A stretch of DNA of 64,000 nt from Pseudomonadales bacterium (lineage in GTDB: Bacteria; Pseudomonadota; Gammaproteobacteria; Pseudomonadales; Halieaceae): NCBI GenBank assembly GCA_024234815.1, contig JACKNO010000001.1, forward strand, positions 1,116,001 to 1,180,000. Reading direction: 5' to 3'. The translations under genes were made by a program, and so were the position numbers. The notes beneath the pieces are model-generated. The model ran no database searches. It saw nothing but the letters and a program-made list of their open reading frames with translations, and was not told where the DNA came from. Positions 38,649 to 47,657 of this stretch are shown piece after piece; the stretch's first letter is position 1, and every line of letters starts with the position of its first letter.

Positions 38649-39890
38649 CTAAGGGGAGTCATCCAATAATTGTTTTCTTACTTGGTGGAACCTTTCTAGA
38701 GAATATTCACTTGTGTCACCAGCGAGTTCCTTCTCGACTATCTTCGATTTGATAGACTCCAACCCGGCCATTAGCTCAGCTCGTTCCTTTTCCAGAGCGG
38801 CACTCGTTCGCAATTCCTGTTTATTCCTTCTGATCGCATCTAGTTCTAGAGCTATGAGGTTCTCTTCGTATTTTCCCATTCCTGAAACCATTTTCACAAA
38901 TACAGGAAGAGATTCAATAATCACGAAAATTGCGATAAAAGCGAACGCGATCATCCGCAGCGTTTCATCAGATTCTGTCAACTCGCCAAAAACCCGGGTT
39001 CTTCCAACATAATCATCAGGAATTCTATCGGTAACCGATGCGCGTTCTTCTGTCAGGCGCGCAGTAACTTCTCCTACTAGATTAAGCAAACTTACTTCAG
39101 CCAAGTTACCGAATAGCATTTCGGAGTTTGACTCGATGTCCAAAATCTGGTTATCCAAAGTGTCCAGCCTTTGCTTTAGCTGCTCCAGTGAAGCTGAATG
39201 CATCTGCATTTGCCTTAGATGACGTTTGCAACGTGGTCCGCAACCCGATTGTCCTGATGTAATTTCACCGTCAAAGTCGACTAAGTCGCCATCAGTCTCG
39301 GCCTCGGCAAGTGTGCGCTCATGCACTACTCGCTCCGTAGTCAACGCGATCTCCCCTTCCAGATTAGATTTTTGGAGTTGCAAGTCCGCGAGAGATTTTG
39401 CACTAGGGTTCTCAGTTAGGCTCGGCAATACTTGCTCTCTTAACTCCCTTATTTCCTCTCTTTCCAATTTAGTAAGTCTTTGTGTTTCATCCAATCTCAT
39501 TTGTGCAATTCGACGCTCTATATTATCACCAAATACCTCAAGCTTGATTGGGTGAGAAATTAGAAATCCTATAACCAATGCGGCTAGCAGCCTAGGCAGA
39601 CCAACCATTATTCGAACTAACCCTGATTTATGGACCATTGTGGTGAGAAAGAACCGATCTAGAGCGTAAATCGTAAGACCCCATAGCAAGGCTATAGGTG
39701 CTGCCAATGTATAGTTATCTTCAAATATGAATGAGAGTGCAAAGGAACAGGAGATAATCGCGAACGAAGCAGTACAACAAACAAGTATGCCGAGCGTTTC
39801 ATACTTAATAACTTCTGCCCGAGAGATAGTACGCGCAGACTCTGGATCTACGCCAGCTGACCGAATTAAGAAATCTGCAAGACGCGACAT
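38649..39890 (-). CDS. DUF4407 membrane/coiled-coil protein
   Basis: 413 aa from ATG 39890, four bases after the upstream stop, with GAGG nine bases before it. Three N-terminal membrane helices (LGILVCCTASFAIISCSFALS, IALLWGLTIYALDRFFL, LPRLLAALVIGFLISHPI) precede a long coiled coil of about 180 residues. A fourth helix follows (FAFIAIFVIIESLPVFVKM), then a second coiled coil. The ALDRFF and LPRLLAALVIGFLISHP pattern is that of DUF4407, function unknown. It is the last of seven coupled genes. Confidence 0.85.
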   Translation of the reverse strand: MSRLADFLIRSAGVDPESARTISRAEVIKYETLGILVCCTASFAIISCSFALSFIFEDNYTLAAPIALLWGLTIYALDRFFLTTMVHKSGLVRIMVGLPRLLAALVIGFLISHPIKLEVFGDNIERRIAQMRLDETQRLTKLEREEIRELREQVLPSLTENPSAKSLADLQLQKSNLEGEIALTTERVVHERTLAEAETDGDLVDFDGEITSGQSGCGPRCKRHLRQMQMHSASLEQLKQRLDTLDNQILDIESNSEMLFGNLAEVSLLNLVGEVTARLTEERASVTDRIPDDYVGRTRVFGELTESDETLRMIAFAFIAIFVIIESLPVFVKMVSGMGKYEENLIALELDAIRRNKQELRTSAALEKERAELMAGLESIKSKIVEKELAGDTSEYSLERFHQVRKQLLDDSP

Positions 39891-39894
39891 TTCT

Positions 39895-41325
39895 CTAGTC
39901 CTCGACAACTGGTGACATGTTTTCGGCAATTGGTGGTGCTCTGACACCCTCTGACTTGAGCAAAACTGTGATCAAAACCAGGGAGATTATAATTGCGACA
40001 GCCAGGGCTGGAGCGCTCATGCGTGACGGCGTCTTCATTACACCTTCTGGATGGTCAAGCGCGGAGTGGGCAAGAGCGCGCTGACCTAGTAACTTTATTG
40101 ACCCAGAATCCAAGCCTGATGCTTGTGATTGCGTAAAAGCTAGGTCCTTAGAAGCGTTGATAAAGTCAGTGCTAATACGTTCACCGATCACAGATTTTTT
40201 TTCCGTGAGATAGTGCTGAAAAATCATCTTTAGGACAACTGCAAATAAAGTTGTACCGAAAGCCAGCCCCATAGCTCCAAACAATTCAGATTTTGCAATC
40301 TCGGCAGTTAGTGGCGACGCACTGATACTTTTCCCAATAGATGAAAATAGCGCAGCCAAGCCCCAAAGTGTACCCAAGAAACCGACCAACACAATCGACT
40401 CTTCGACGATATCCAGAGAATTTAGTCGGCCGGCCACGCGACTTTCGTATCTATCGCGCTCTAACAAAAAACGCTGTAGCTCTTCGCCCCGGCTCTCTTC
40501 GGCTTGTACCTTTTGGAGAGCAAGCTGTGCATTGTCGTAACTGGAATATGACGAACGATCCAGATTCAGTGAAGTATCTTCTTCCACTGATGCGTCAGAA
40601 TTTAACGATAGTTCGGAGTGGCCAACATCAACACCCAAGTAGTAGCAACGTAGGGAAGCGATTACGACTAATAATAGACAAGCCAATTGAAACAATCCGA
40701 CGATCAAACCCAGTAGTATCATGACAGTGCTTTCAACCAGCCCGGCTGTCTTGTCGTATTCATACAGCGAATCAACAAACTCTAGGGATTTTGCACAATC
40801 GCTCCCAGACAACACTTTACGAGTTCCGGCACAAAGCTCTAACGCCGATTTTAATACCGAGACCGCACTTTCTTTTGCAGCTGCAGCTTCCTCATCGACA
40901 GGAGCGGAGTAATTCGTGTTGTGCACGCATGCCTCAGCCCATCGCGCCAACGTGTCGTATGTCGCATAAAGCCTAAACGAAGGAATTAAGCCGCCGAAGC
41001 TTGAGACGATGTGGCCCTTACAGTGCGGTCCAGCAGCGTTACGTTCTTTCAAGAGGGCAGTAGGATCAAAAGTCACGGATCCACCCAAAATAACTGATGA
41101 GAGCGCCGGTACAGAAACGACCGAATCAATATTCTCAGATTCTGATTCAGAAAGGATCACTGATCTAGAGTTGATACTAACGGAGCGGGAATCCCACGCC
41201 CATTTGTACGCAAAAGCGCTCACCAATATGTAAAGAGTGTAAGTAAGCAGCGTCGCCGCTAGGTAAACACCCAACCTGCTAGACTTGGCATTAATAGGTA
41301 GTCTCTCAATTATCGCATTTGCCAT
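39895..41325 (-). CDS. MotA/TolQ/ExbB-type membrane channel protein
   Basis: 476 aa. Five predicted helices: VYLAATLLTYTLYILVSAFA, VMILLGLIVGLFQLACLLLVV, IVLVGFLGTLWGLAALFSSIG, LFGAMGLAFGTTLFAVVLKMI and a C-terminal LAVAIIISLVLITVLL. The third and fourth match the ion-channel core of MotA/TolQ/ExbB (GFLGTLWGL, GLAFGTTLFAVV). The long loops with Cys residues are unusual. ATG 41325, with AGGGTG upstream, is preferred to ATG 41358, which has no Shine-Dalgarno. It probably forms a proton- or sodium-driven stator with one of the single-helix proteins upstream; this is inference. Confidence 0.78.
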   Translation of the reverse strand: MANAIIERLPINAKSSRLGVYLAATLLTYTLYILVSAFAYKWAWDSRSVSINSRSVILSESESENIDSVVSVPALSSVILGGSVTFDPTALLKERNAAGPHCKGHIVSSFGGLIPSFRLYATYDTLARWAEACVHNTNYSAPVDEEAAAAKESAVSVLKSALELCAGTRKVLSGSDCAKSLEFVDSLYEYDKTAGLVESTVMILLGLIVGLFQLACLLLVVIASLRCYYLGVDVGHSELSLNSDASVEEDTSLNLDRSSYSSYDNAQLALQKVQAEESRGEELQRFLLERDRYESRVAGRLNSLDIVEESIVLVGFLGTLWGLAALFSSIGKSISASPLTAEIAKSELFGAMGLAFGTTLFAVVLKMIFQHYLTEKKSVIGERISTDFINASKDLAFTQSQASGLDSGSIKLLGQRALAHSALDHPEGVMKTPSRMSAPALAVAIIISLVLITVLLKSEGVRAPPIAENMSPVVED

Positions 41326-42067
41326 AGGGCACCCTATTTGTTGAAGGCGATTCAGCATAGATTTGTAGAAGGAGATCTTCGATTATTCCTCCCGACATAT
41401 GTCGAGCACTTCTGCAAAGAAGACTGGCAAGGCAATCAATTTCACTCGAAGGCCCGCAAGGTTCGGCTTTAAAATCCCAAGATTGATTGTGTGTGTAGCC
41501 GGTCCGTAATTGAATGCCCAATGCGCCTGTCTCAAAGAATATAGCAACCTGTTCACCACCAAATGCAGCGCCTAGAATTCGTTCAATCGTATAGCCATTG
41601 ACTATCGCATCATTTAACGCCGCAATCACATTTGGTAACTCAACCGCCCCGAGAAGCAAGAAGGTCGCTGTTCGAGGACTTGGATCGACGAATTCGAGCT
41701 GTGCCATTCGAGGCTTCCCTGCGTTTGGAGTTAAAAACTTCAACTTTGCTACAGCGGAATTGGTCTCGATTAAGATCTCGTCGTTGGCGTCCACATATTT
41801 TGAGACTCTATCATGAAACTTGTTCATTTCCGTGGTGGGGGCATGGAAGCGAATTTTTCTGAACCTCGTTTTTTCGGGCAAACCGGGAGGGCCGAGGCAG
41901 GAGCCACCTAAACGAAACACTGTGAAGCCAGTATCATCGGTGGTATCACAGAACTGGATTTGACAATCTGAGACTGTCACTCGAGCTAGTGTGCTCGGTT
42001 CAACAAGAGTTGCATATTCTGGACCACCAAGCGTGATTGCTAGACCAAGTATCGCACAGGCGTTCAT
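41306..42067 (-). CDS. Unknown protein of the motor-like operon, 253 aa
   Basis: ATG 42067 overlaps the previous stop by one base (TAATG). A short hydrophobic N-terminus (MNACAILGLAITLGG) may be a signal peptide or weak anchor. The remainder is beta-rich with six Cys residues, suggesting export. No family recognised. The end overlaps the MotA-like gene by 20 bases. Confidence 0.72.
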   Translation of the reverse strand: MNACAILGLAITLGGPEYATLVEPSTLARVTVSDCQIQFCDTTDDTGFTVFRLGGSCLGPPGLPEKTRFRKIRFHAPTTEMNKFHDRVSKYVDANDEILIETNSAVAKLKFLTPNAGKPRMAQLEFVDPSPRTATFLLLGAVELPNVIAALNDAIVNGYTIERILGAAFGGEQVAIFFETGALGIQLRTGYTHNQSWDFKAEPCGPSSEIDCLASLLCRSARHMSGGIIEDLLLQIYAESPSTNRVPYGKCDN

Positions 42068-42510
42068 TAGCAATCATCCTCGTCAATTCCCGAAAAAGTG
42101 ACCGTTTTCGAGAATTCACCATCGCATATTTGCGAAATTTTACGGGAAGCTCCAAGACGGACGGTTACTTCATGGCACCTGCTAGGCTGGTCTACGTAGG
42201 GCAACGTGAAGGTGGCTGTAATTCCAGCTGGGCCGGGCACAAGTGCTTCAAGTTTTCGCGCAAAAACGCATTTTCCCTCTGATGAAAACCCGAAGATATC
42301 GCCATCTTCACTTACATGTGTATCGCCATCAGCGTCAGTAATATAAAGATCAGAAAAACAGGGAAAACCTGTTTCACCTGCCGGCCACGTAACACGTAGA
42401 ACACTTATACTGTCGTTGGGCTCAAATCTTGGACTGATCTCCCTAACGACTACTATCATTGCGAAGACGCACAAAAAAATATCCGCACCGATTATTGAAA
42501 TGCGTTTCAC
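42067..42510 (-). CDS. Single-helix membrane protein, 147 aa, possible ExbD/MotB-like plug
   Basis: GTG 42510 overlaps the previous stop (TAGTG). The N-terminal helix GADIFLCVFAMIVVV carries an Asp at its cytoplasmic end, as in ExbD/TolR/MotB plugs, and is followed by a compact domain with four Cys (GFPCFSDLY, GKCVFA, SRCHEV, ICDGEF). The rest shows no OmpA-like motif. The role as ion-channel partner is inference from topology and neighbours. Confidence 0.68.
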   Translation of the reverse strand: MKRISIIGADIFLCVFAMIVVVREISPRFEPNDSISVLRVTWPAGETGFPCFSDLYITDADGDTHVSEDGDIFGFSSEGKCVFARKLEALVPGPAGITATFTLPYVDQPSRCHEVTVRLGASRKISQICDGEFSKTVTFSGIDEDDC

Positions 42511-43601
42511 TAATTGATCGAAACACTTAATGAGGCAATAGGATCATCCGAATAGGGGAGTTCAAATGACTTTCCGCTAATACTCAAGTCTATTGAACCC
42601 CAGCTTTTGAATAATAATGAAGGCGTCCTTTCACCCATCAGAGTCCAACGACTGCCACCCTTGGACGAACTTGAGGTTTCGACTACTGCACCAAGTAAAT
42701 GCGTTCGACTATTTCGCGCAGAATCAGACGACTCAATAATTAGTTCGGCTTCAGAAAAATCGGAAAGCCCTTCGCCGAAGAACTCACATTCGACAACAAC
42801 GAATGAACTGTAATCAAAGTCTTTTAGTAAGTGAAACGCTGTTGCCACTAGCGAATGGGAAAGGTCTGACGCTTTCATTTTATCTAAGGCTACCGAGTCA
42901 AATTGCTTCCCCTCCCTTTCGTCGCTTCTACGATTCGCGATGTAGACTTGCCTCCACTCTCTTTTTTGGGTGCTGTCGATTACACCGTTTGACGCTAATT
43001 CGACTTCTGTCAGGTGGTGGTTAGACGGACAAGCGGCCGTTACGAAGCCAGATCCATCAACTTTCGAAATGACATTTGCCAACAGATTTGCACTAGTCGG
43101 CGCTTGAGCACCGATCCACCCGTCGAAACTTCCCAAATTTGTCTCGGTGATAGGACTGGGGTCTATCTTTTCATGAAACACCCATCCAAATGTGTACCGA
43201 TTAGCCACGGCATTTATCGTTACCACCGCATCGCTGATACCTGCACCGTCATAACTCCCGCTCCCAGAGCTCTGAACTTTTGGCATAGTCTTGGGGCCTT
43301 CCGCTGTACCCGTTCGAACCCCACAAAAGTAGCTCTTAGTGGCCACACGAGGATCAACCGTTACAGTTTTTTCGTCACTAGACACATCAATTAAGATTTT
43401 CGCCGCTGGTCCTGTCAGCTCATTCGAGGGTACAGCGTTCTCATAAAACAAAGCAGCAATTCGGACATATCCTTGACTCGGTTCCGAGTGAAAGTAGTCC
43501 CTTTTCAAAACTAGAACAAAAAGCAGAACCATCAGACCAAGTAGTATCGCGCCGAGGTCCTGCTGAAGGTCATCAAAACTGCTGGAACGAACCTCAGTCA
43601 C
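42510..43601 (-). CDS. Single-helix membrane protein, 363 aa, possible MotB/ExbD-like partner
   Basis: GTG 43601 lies inside the end of the previous gene (8-bp overlap). One helix near the N-terminus, QQDLGAILLGLMVLLFVLVLK, has an Asp three residues in. The large C-terminal part is beta-rich and presumably periplasmic. No peptidoglycan-binding OmpA motif is visible. With the MotA-like protein it could make a stator complex; this rests on layout only. Confidence 0.7.
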   Translation of the reverse strand: MTEVRSSSFDDLQQDLGAILLGLMVLLFVLVLKRDYFHSEPSQGYVRIAALFYENAVPSNELTGPAAKILIDVSSDEKTVTVDPRVATKSYFCGVRTGTAEGPKTMPKVQSSGSGSYDGAGISDAVVTINAVANRYTFGWVFHEKIDPSPITETNLGSFDGWIGAQAPTSANLLANVISKVDGSGFVTAACPSNHHLTEVELASNGVIDSTQKREWRQVYIANRRSDEREGKQFDSVALDKMKASDLSHSLVATAFHLLKDFDYSSFVVVECEFFGEGLSDFSEAELIIESSDSARNSRTHLLGAVVETSSSSKGGSRWTLMGERTPSLLFKSWGSIDLSISGKSFELPYSDDPIASLSVSIN

Positions 43602-44790
43602 ACGGGCCGGCTAAATCAAATCCGTAAACCCCCCGCCCCTTATCGATCATCGTTAGCCTCTGACCATCGGGAGGGCCAGTAAGGCTTTGATGCCGTAAAT
43701 CATTAACACCGCCATCTTTATTCGGCAGTTTCAACAAGCAAGCAACCACCGCATTAGTAGATCCTACGTCGAAAGTTAGTGACTTTTCCTTAACGTAGTT
43801 TTGAAGAAAAACTATCGGCCGATCTTTATCGTTAAAAAACACTGAGGCCTCGTTTTTTGAGTCAAACTGAGCTTTACCCCACACTTTTTCAAAAGTATGT
43901 CCCTGGCAAACCATGTCTTCGCCACTTACCGTGCATCCGGTGCCGTCTTTCAACATATTTGCAGGCGGACCCTCTGAAGATGGATCGCAGTTTTGGCCAG
44001 GGGGGCAGCAGTCAGCTCCTGAACAACCACCGCCACTACCGTTTGGTGCCTCCCCATTCTCTCCATCTCCATCGCCATCACCATCCCCAAAGAGGGACTG
44101 AAGAATTGCTATCACCATCAAGCCGCCACATACGTATGGATCAGGAATTGACGAACATACCGCTGTGACAGTTGCCATCATATGACCGAATTGAGATGCT
44201 TTATCCGAGAGATCATTTACCGATCGCCCTATCGGCTTTAGGCAATCAGATAGTTTCTCATTTTTTGTCTTTACATCTTTCATGAGCATCTGTAAGTCTT
44301 TCTTGTCGATACCTTTCAGTGCATCCGAGGCAGAATCGACGCCACAATCCTTCACGGCATTTATTACCGAATCCTTAAAAGTCTCAGCTCTTTGTTTCAT
44401 TTGGTGAGGGCCGCAATCATCTGCTAGCTCTCTGAACCGTGATTCCGCCCGTTGATCTCCGACGGTCGATACCGCTGAGTTGGCTTGGTTCGCGCAATTG
44501 CTTAGCCATTTCGCGAAGTCTTCATCTGCTCCTTTAAGTGCCGGAGCTCCGGTAAATTCAGCTGAGATAGACTGTGCCTGACTGGATGCACTTTCCTTTA
44601 GGTTTTCTAAATTCGCCGAAGCAAGCATCCCCTGCAGCACGGTGAGCTGTGCTTCCAAGGCTCGGATTTCCCCGCTCAGCTCTTCGACCCGCTCGCTTAG
44701 TTGCGCTTGCGAGGACGTTGCATACAACAAGCTTGTGGCTGTCAAGGAAACAAGCACGATTTTGAATACGACCCTGCTAGGGCGGATCAT
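43594..44790 (-). CDS. Secreted coiled-coil protein of the motor-like operon
   Basis: 398 aa from ATG 44790, with AGGTG eleven bases upstream and starting inside the end of the previous gene. Signal peptide IVLVSLTATSLLYATSSQA, then a coiled coil (LSERVEELSGEIRALEAQLTV) and a helical domain. A low-complexity linker of Gly-Asp repeats (FGDGDGDGDGENGE) and a Cys cluster (GGGCSGADCCPPGQNCD) lead to a C-terminal globular domain. Family unknown. Confidence 0.75.
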   Translation of the reverse strand: MIRPSRVVFKIVLVSLTATSLLYATSSQAQLSERVEELSGEIRALEAQLTVLQGMLASANLENLKESASSQAQSISAEFTGAPALKGADEDFAKWLSNCANQANSAVSTVGDQRAESRFRELADDCGPHQMKQRAETFKDSVINAVKDCGVDSASDALKGIDKKDLQMLMKDVKTKNEKLSDCLKPIGRSVNDLSDKASQFGHMMATVTAVCSSIPDPYVCGGLMVIAILQSLFGDGDGDGDGENGEAPNGSGGGCSGADCCPPGQNCDPSSEGPPANMLKDGTGCTVSGEDMVCQGHTFEKVWGKAQFDSKNEASVFFNDKDRPIVFLQNYVKEKSLTFDVGSTNAVVACLLKLPNKDGGVNDLRHQSLTGPPDGQRLTMIDKGRGVYGFDLAGPCD

Positions 44791-45226
44791 CAAACACCTG
44801 TAGAATGGCAGTAGCCGTTTCGCTGCTGATGCACCCATACCTATCGCTTTGAGCATCGAATTCCCTCCCATACAAATCACTTATGTTGTCAACGATAACA
44901 TTAACGTCAAGATTACAGATGGTCGCAGTGTCCTCCTGCGTGGAAAGTTCAACCTCGGAGGAATCTCGAAGACGGCAAAATCCTTTAAGAAATAACGATA
45001 CCACCGCAGAACTGGAAGAACAGGCCTGAACTGATAACGGTGGTTTACCTTCGAACTTTGGCGTAGCAGCAAGCAGCCATATGACAAAAACGGGAAGGGT
45101 CGCAATAATATATAACGACAGAACTAATGTCCCCATCCAGTTGGTCGCGGTTTGACCCAATCCTAAGACTCCAAACTGTAACCGTCGATAGGACGGCTGT
45201 CTCAACCGGAACAGACGGAGAGACAC
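44777..45226 (-). CDS. First gene of the motor-like operon, 149 aa membrane protein
   Basis: One clear helix (LVLSLYIIATLPVFVIWLLAA) and a Cys-containing C-terminal domain. The listed start is GTG 45226, without a clear Shine-Dalgarno. ATG 45136, just before the helix, is a real alternative. It overlaps the following gene by 14 bases. Family unknown. Confidence 0.65.
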   Translation of the reverse strand: MSLRLFRLRQPSYRRLQFGVLGLGQTATNWMGTLVLSLYIIATLPVFVIWLLAATPKFEGKPPLSVQACSSSSAVVSLFLKGFCRLRDSSEVELSTQEDTATICNLDVNVIVDNISDLYGREFDAQSDRYGCISSETATAILQVFDDPP

Positions 45227-45290
45227 TCTAGTCGAGCGAGCAATTTGACTAGTTAAATGTGCCAGTTACAGCACAACGTCCGTGAGCATG

Positions 45291-45318
45291 ATCGTACATG
45301 CTTTCTATGCTAAGTCAA
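45291..45318 (-). promoter_or_regulatory. Possible sigma70 promoter of the motor-like operon
   Basis: On the minus strand, TTGACT (45318-45313), 16 bases, then TACGAT (45296-45291). Good -35, moderate -10. It lies about 65 bp before the first start codon. Confidence 0.4.
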
Positions 45319-45336
45319 GTTTCACTGCGCGTTGAC

Positions 45337-46269
45337 TCAGATTACGGGTAACCCAAATTTGAGGGCTGTAATATTGGAAATAACGAGCGCCTGCTTTATG
45401 CGATCTTTTTCGTCTTGTATACGCTTTGCCTTACTCGCCTCTGCGTGTTGCACCAATCCAGAGCAGAACCGATTGAGGCTATTTTCAACCCGTTGGATTT
45501 TGGCATCTCCCCAACTGGCTCTGCCATGGTAGGAGTAGAAGGTATGAATCTTGAGCTTCAGCCTGCCAGAGGGTACATAGTCGTATCGGGGGGGATATAC
45601 CCAGTCGCCCCTGGCACGAGCGCGCTTTTCCTTGTCGGTAAGAACGTGTTCCACGGCTCCCACAGATTCTTCCAGGGAGAATCGTATGTCTTCATCTAGT
45701 AGCCGCACACTCATCGACAGCTTGGGCTCTGAACGGATTTCAAAGACCCACCCGCGCGCCTCGAAAGCTTTGAGCAGTGCATCCATGATAAGAAGGGCGC
45801 GCTCTTGGGTACCGCGAGTGATCTGGAGGTCGAAGTGCTTATGGGCGTTGGGACGAAGGATTCCTCGATTATCCGGTTTAGCGTTATTGAAGCGCTTGAT
45901 GTTAATGGCCGTTGTCGGGTGTGGATCATCCAGACTCTTTGCGACGGTGATCGACAACCCAGGCGTAGCTTCCTGTTTTATCAGCGGGTGTAGGCTGCCA
46001 GATTGGTCGCTCCGGCCTTCGCTGTATCCCTGGCGCCAGAGGTAATAGTGTTCCACGCCTTTCTTGGTGAGCTTCGGCAGCGGAGTGACCTTAACCTGTT
46101 TGCCGCACTCCACTTTCGTCCAGTAGCCCAACCCCGGCCTGGGTATTTCCATCTTCTTACATATCTTGATGATGGCGGAGTCCGAGACCTTGTAGTCTAT
46201 TGCGATTTTAGTAATCGGCTTGCTCCAGACCAGTTTATAAAGTTCCTCTCGCTTGATGAGATCGGCCAT
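45337..46269 (-). CDS. Hypothetical protein with N-terminal HTH-like region, 310 aa
   Basis: Starts MADLIKREELYKLVWSKPITK, then VSDSAIIKICKKMEIPRPGLGYW, an HTH-like pattern common in an uncharacterised family found on islands. The C-terminal half is basic and helical. The -35 of the possible operon promoter lies 18 bp past its stop. Possibly a regulator of the operon; not shown. Confidence 0.7.
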   Translation of the reverse strand: MADLIKREELYKLVWSKPITKIAIDYKVSDSAIIKICKKMEIPRPGLGYWTKVECGKQVKVTPLPKLTKKGVEHYYLWRQGYSEGRSDQSGSLHPLIKQEATPGLSITVAKSLDDPHPTTAINIKRFNNAKPDNRGILRPNAHKHFDLQITRGTQERALLIMDALLKAFEARGWVFEIRSEPKLSMSVRLLDEDIRFSLEESVGAVEHVLTDKEKRARARGDWVYPPRYDYVPSGRLKLKIHTFYSYHGRASWGDAKIQRVENSLNRFCSGLVQHAEASKAKRIQDEKDRIKQALVISNITALKFGLPVI

Positions 46270-46547
46270 TTATTACCCCCTTAACCGTGAGATGCCATAC
46301 AGCAACTTTAGTAGAGGTTGAGCCAATCTCGGCAATTTGAAAGGGCACATTGGTCAGATAATGATCAGTAGAGAGTTGCCATTTCAAATAGCCTTCATAA
46401 CTGACTTTTTTGGAGAGAATGGTTAGCCAATTAAATGCCAAATAGCACTAAACAGTAGGATCCAAAGGTAGGTTGTCCTTTGGCAGTAACAACCTCAGAC
46501 AGGCTCCAAGCTAGCCGTGACCTGGCTGGCTCCCGTAGTATAGAAAG

Positions 46548-47573
46548 ATGAAATCAGTATTCGTCGGAATTGATCTCGCCATCGCGAAAAACAAGCCTTT
46601 ACCCATTTGCTTCTGCTATTGGGATGGGCCGCGTCTTATTCCGCTTGCTGTCCGCCGGTTGAGTCATCGACCACCGAGGGGCAAGGGTAATTTGGCTGTT
46701 CTTGACGGCCATACCGTGGCTGAATTTGTAGATTCCGCAGCTTACTATATCGCAGCCGTTAGTTCAGAGCTGGGATGTCGAGTAGAGAGAATTGGAATAG
46801 ATGCTCCGAGAGCAGCCCGGGCAGAAGGTGTGACGCGACGAAAAGCAGAGCTTACCATGGATTCAGCCGGGATTAGTTGCTTTACCACACCCAGTGCGAC
46901 CGAGTTTCAACAGATTTTTGACAAAGTGAAACGGCATATTGCTGATGGCGGGGCGGAGAACCGTCTTCCTCATGCCAACCAGCTATGGATGCATGTTGGT
47001 TTCAAGCTCTATGAACGATTATCTAAAGTGGCGCCATGCATCGAGGTCTTTCCCCAGGCAACGGCCCGTGCAATTGGAACTGGGGCTCTACATAAGAGCA
47101 AGACAGGTGCGGTGGTAGCACAACTTCGCCAGGCGGCTAAATATACAGGCTGGCCTTCAGGCGATGTTGTAGAGTATTTATTTGATGAGTTAGGGTTTGG
47201 TAGTGCACATGATCGCCTGGATGCGTATCTCTCAGCCTGGGTTGCTGCACTGTCAGATTCGCAACGGGTTGCAATGGGAGAGCCGCCGGACGATGTAATA
47301 TGGGTGCCAAAAGTTGGGGTGTTGGTATCCAAGGAGCCGAATGTTTCGCTCTCCAGGCGAAAGCCTCAACCGGGAAAGAAGAGATATCAGCCGTCAGGAA
47401 CTTGCGAAAAGCTCTGCCCGGCTTGTGGAAAGCACACATTTAAGCGCTGGCCATTTGGTTGGGATGCCCATGCGGCGCATAAATGTACAGGCTTAGAGTC
47501 ATCCGGTGAACGCGATCGCAGAGCCGAATTTAGAGAAAAGTATTCCTACTTGTTCCCAGGTAAAGGAAAGTGA
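46548..47573 (+). CDS. DUF429 protein with C-terminal zinc-finger-like region
   Basis: 341 aa. VGIDLAIAKNK opens an RNase H-like fold of the DUF429 type, with IGIDAPRAAR and HDRLDAYLSAWVA as the later acidic motifs. The tail CPACGKHTFKRWPFGWDAHAAHKC is a Cys2His-Cys finger. Probably a nucleotide- or nucleic-acid-acting enzyme; function unknown. It stands divergently from the HTH-like gene. Confidence 0.78.
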   Translation: MKSVFVGIDLAIAKNKPLPICFCYWDGPRLIPLAVRRLSHRPPRGKGNLAVLDGHTVAEFVDSAAYYIAAVSSELGCRVERIGIDAPRAARAEGVTRRKAELTMDSAGISCFTTPSATEFQQIFDKVKRHIADGGAENRLPHANQLWMHVGFKLYERLSKVAPCIEVFPQATARAIGTGALHKSKTGAVVAQLRQAAKYTGWPSGDVVEYLFDELGFGSAHDRLDAYLSAWVAALSDSQRVAMGEPPDDVIWVPKVGVLVSKEPNVSLSRRKPQPGKKRYQPSGTCEKLCPACGKHTFKRWPFGWDAHAAHKCTGLESSGERDRRAEFREKYSYLFPGKGK

Positions 47574-47657
47574 TTTAACTTCATGACTATGGAAAAGTTG
47601 GAACCTCCGAGGACTGGCCTGAAAACCAGACTACTACCAGCCCAATAAGGTAGACGT

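Noticed and set aside
38649..45226. Calling the operon a Zorya system
   Set aside because: No ZorC, ZorD or ZorE-like gene and no OmpA-like ZorB domain; only the channel and plug topology is similar.
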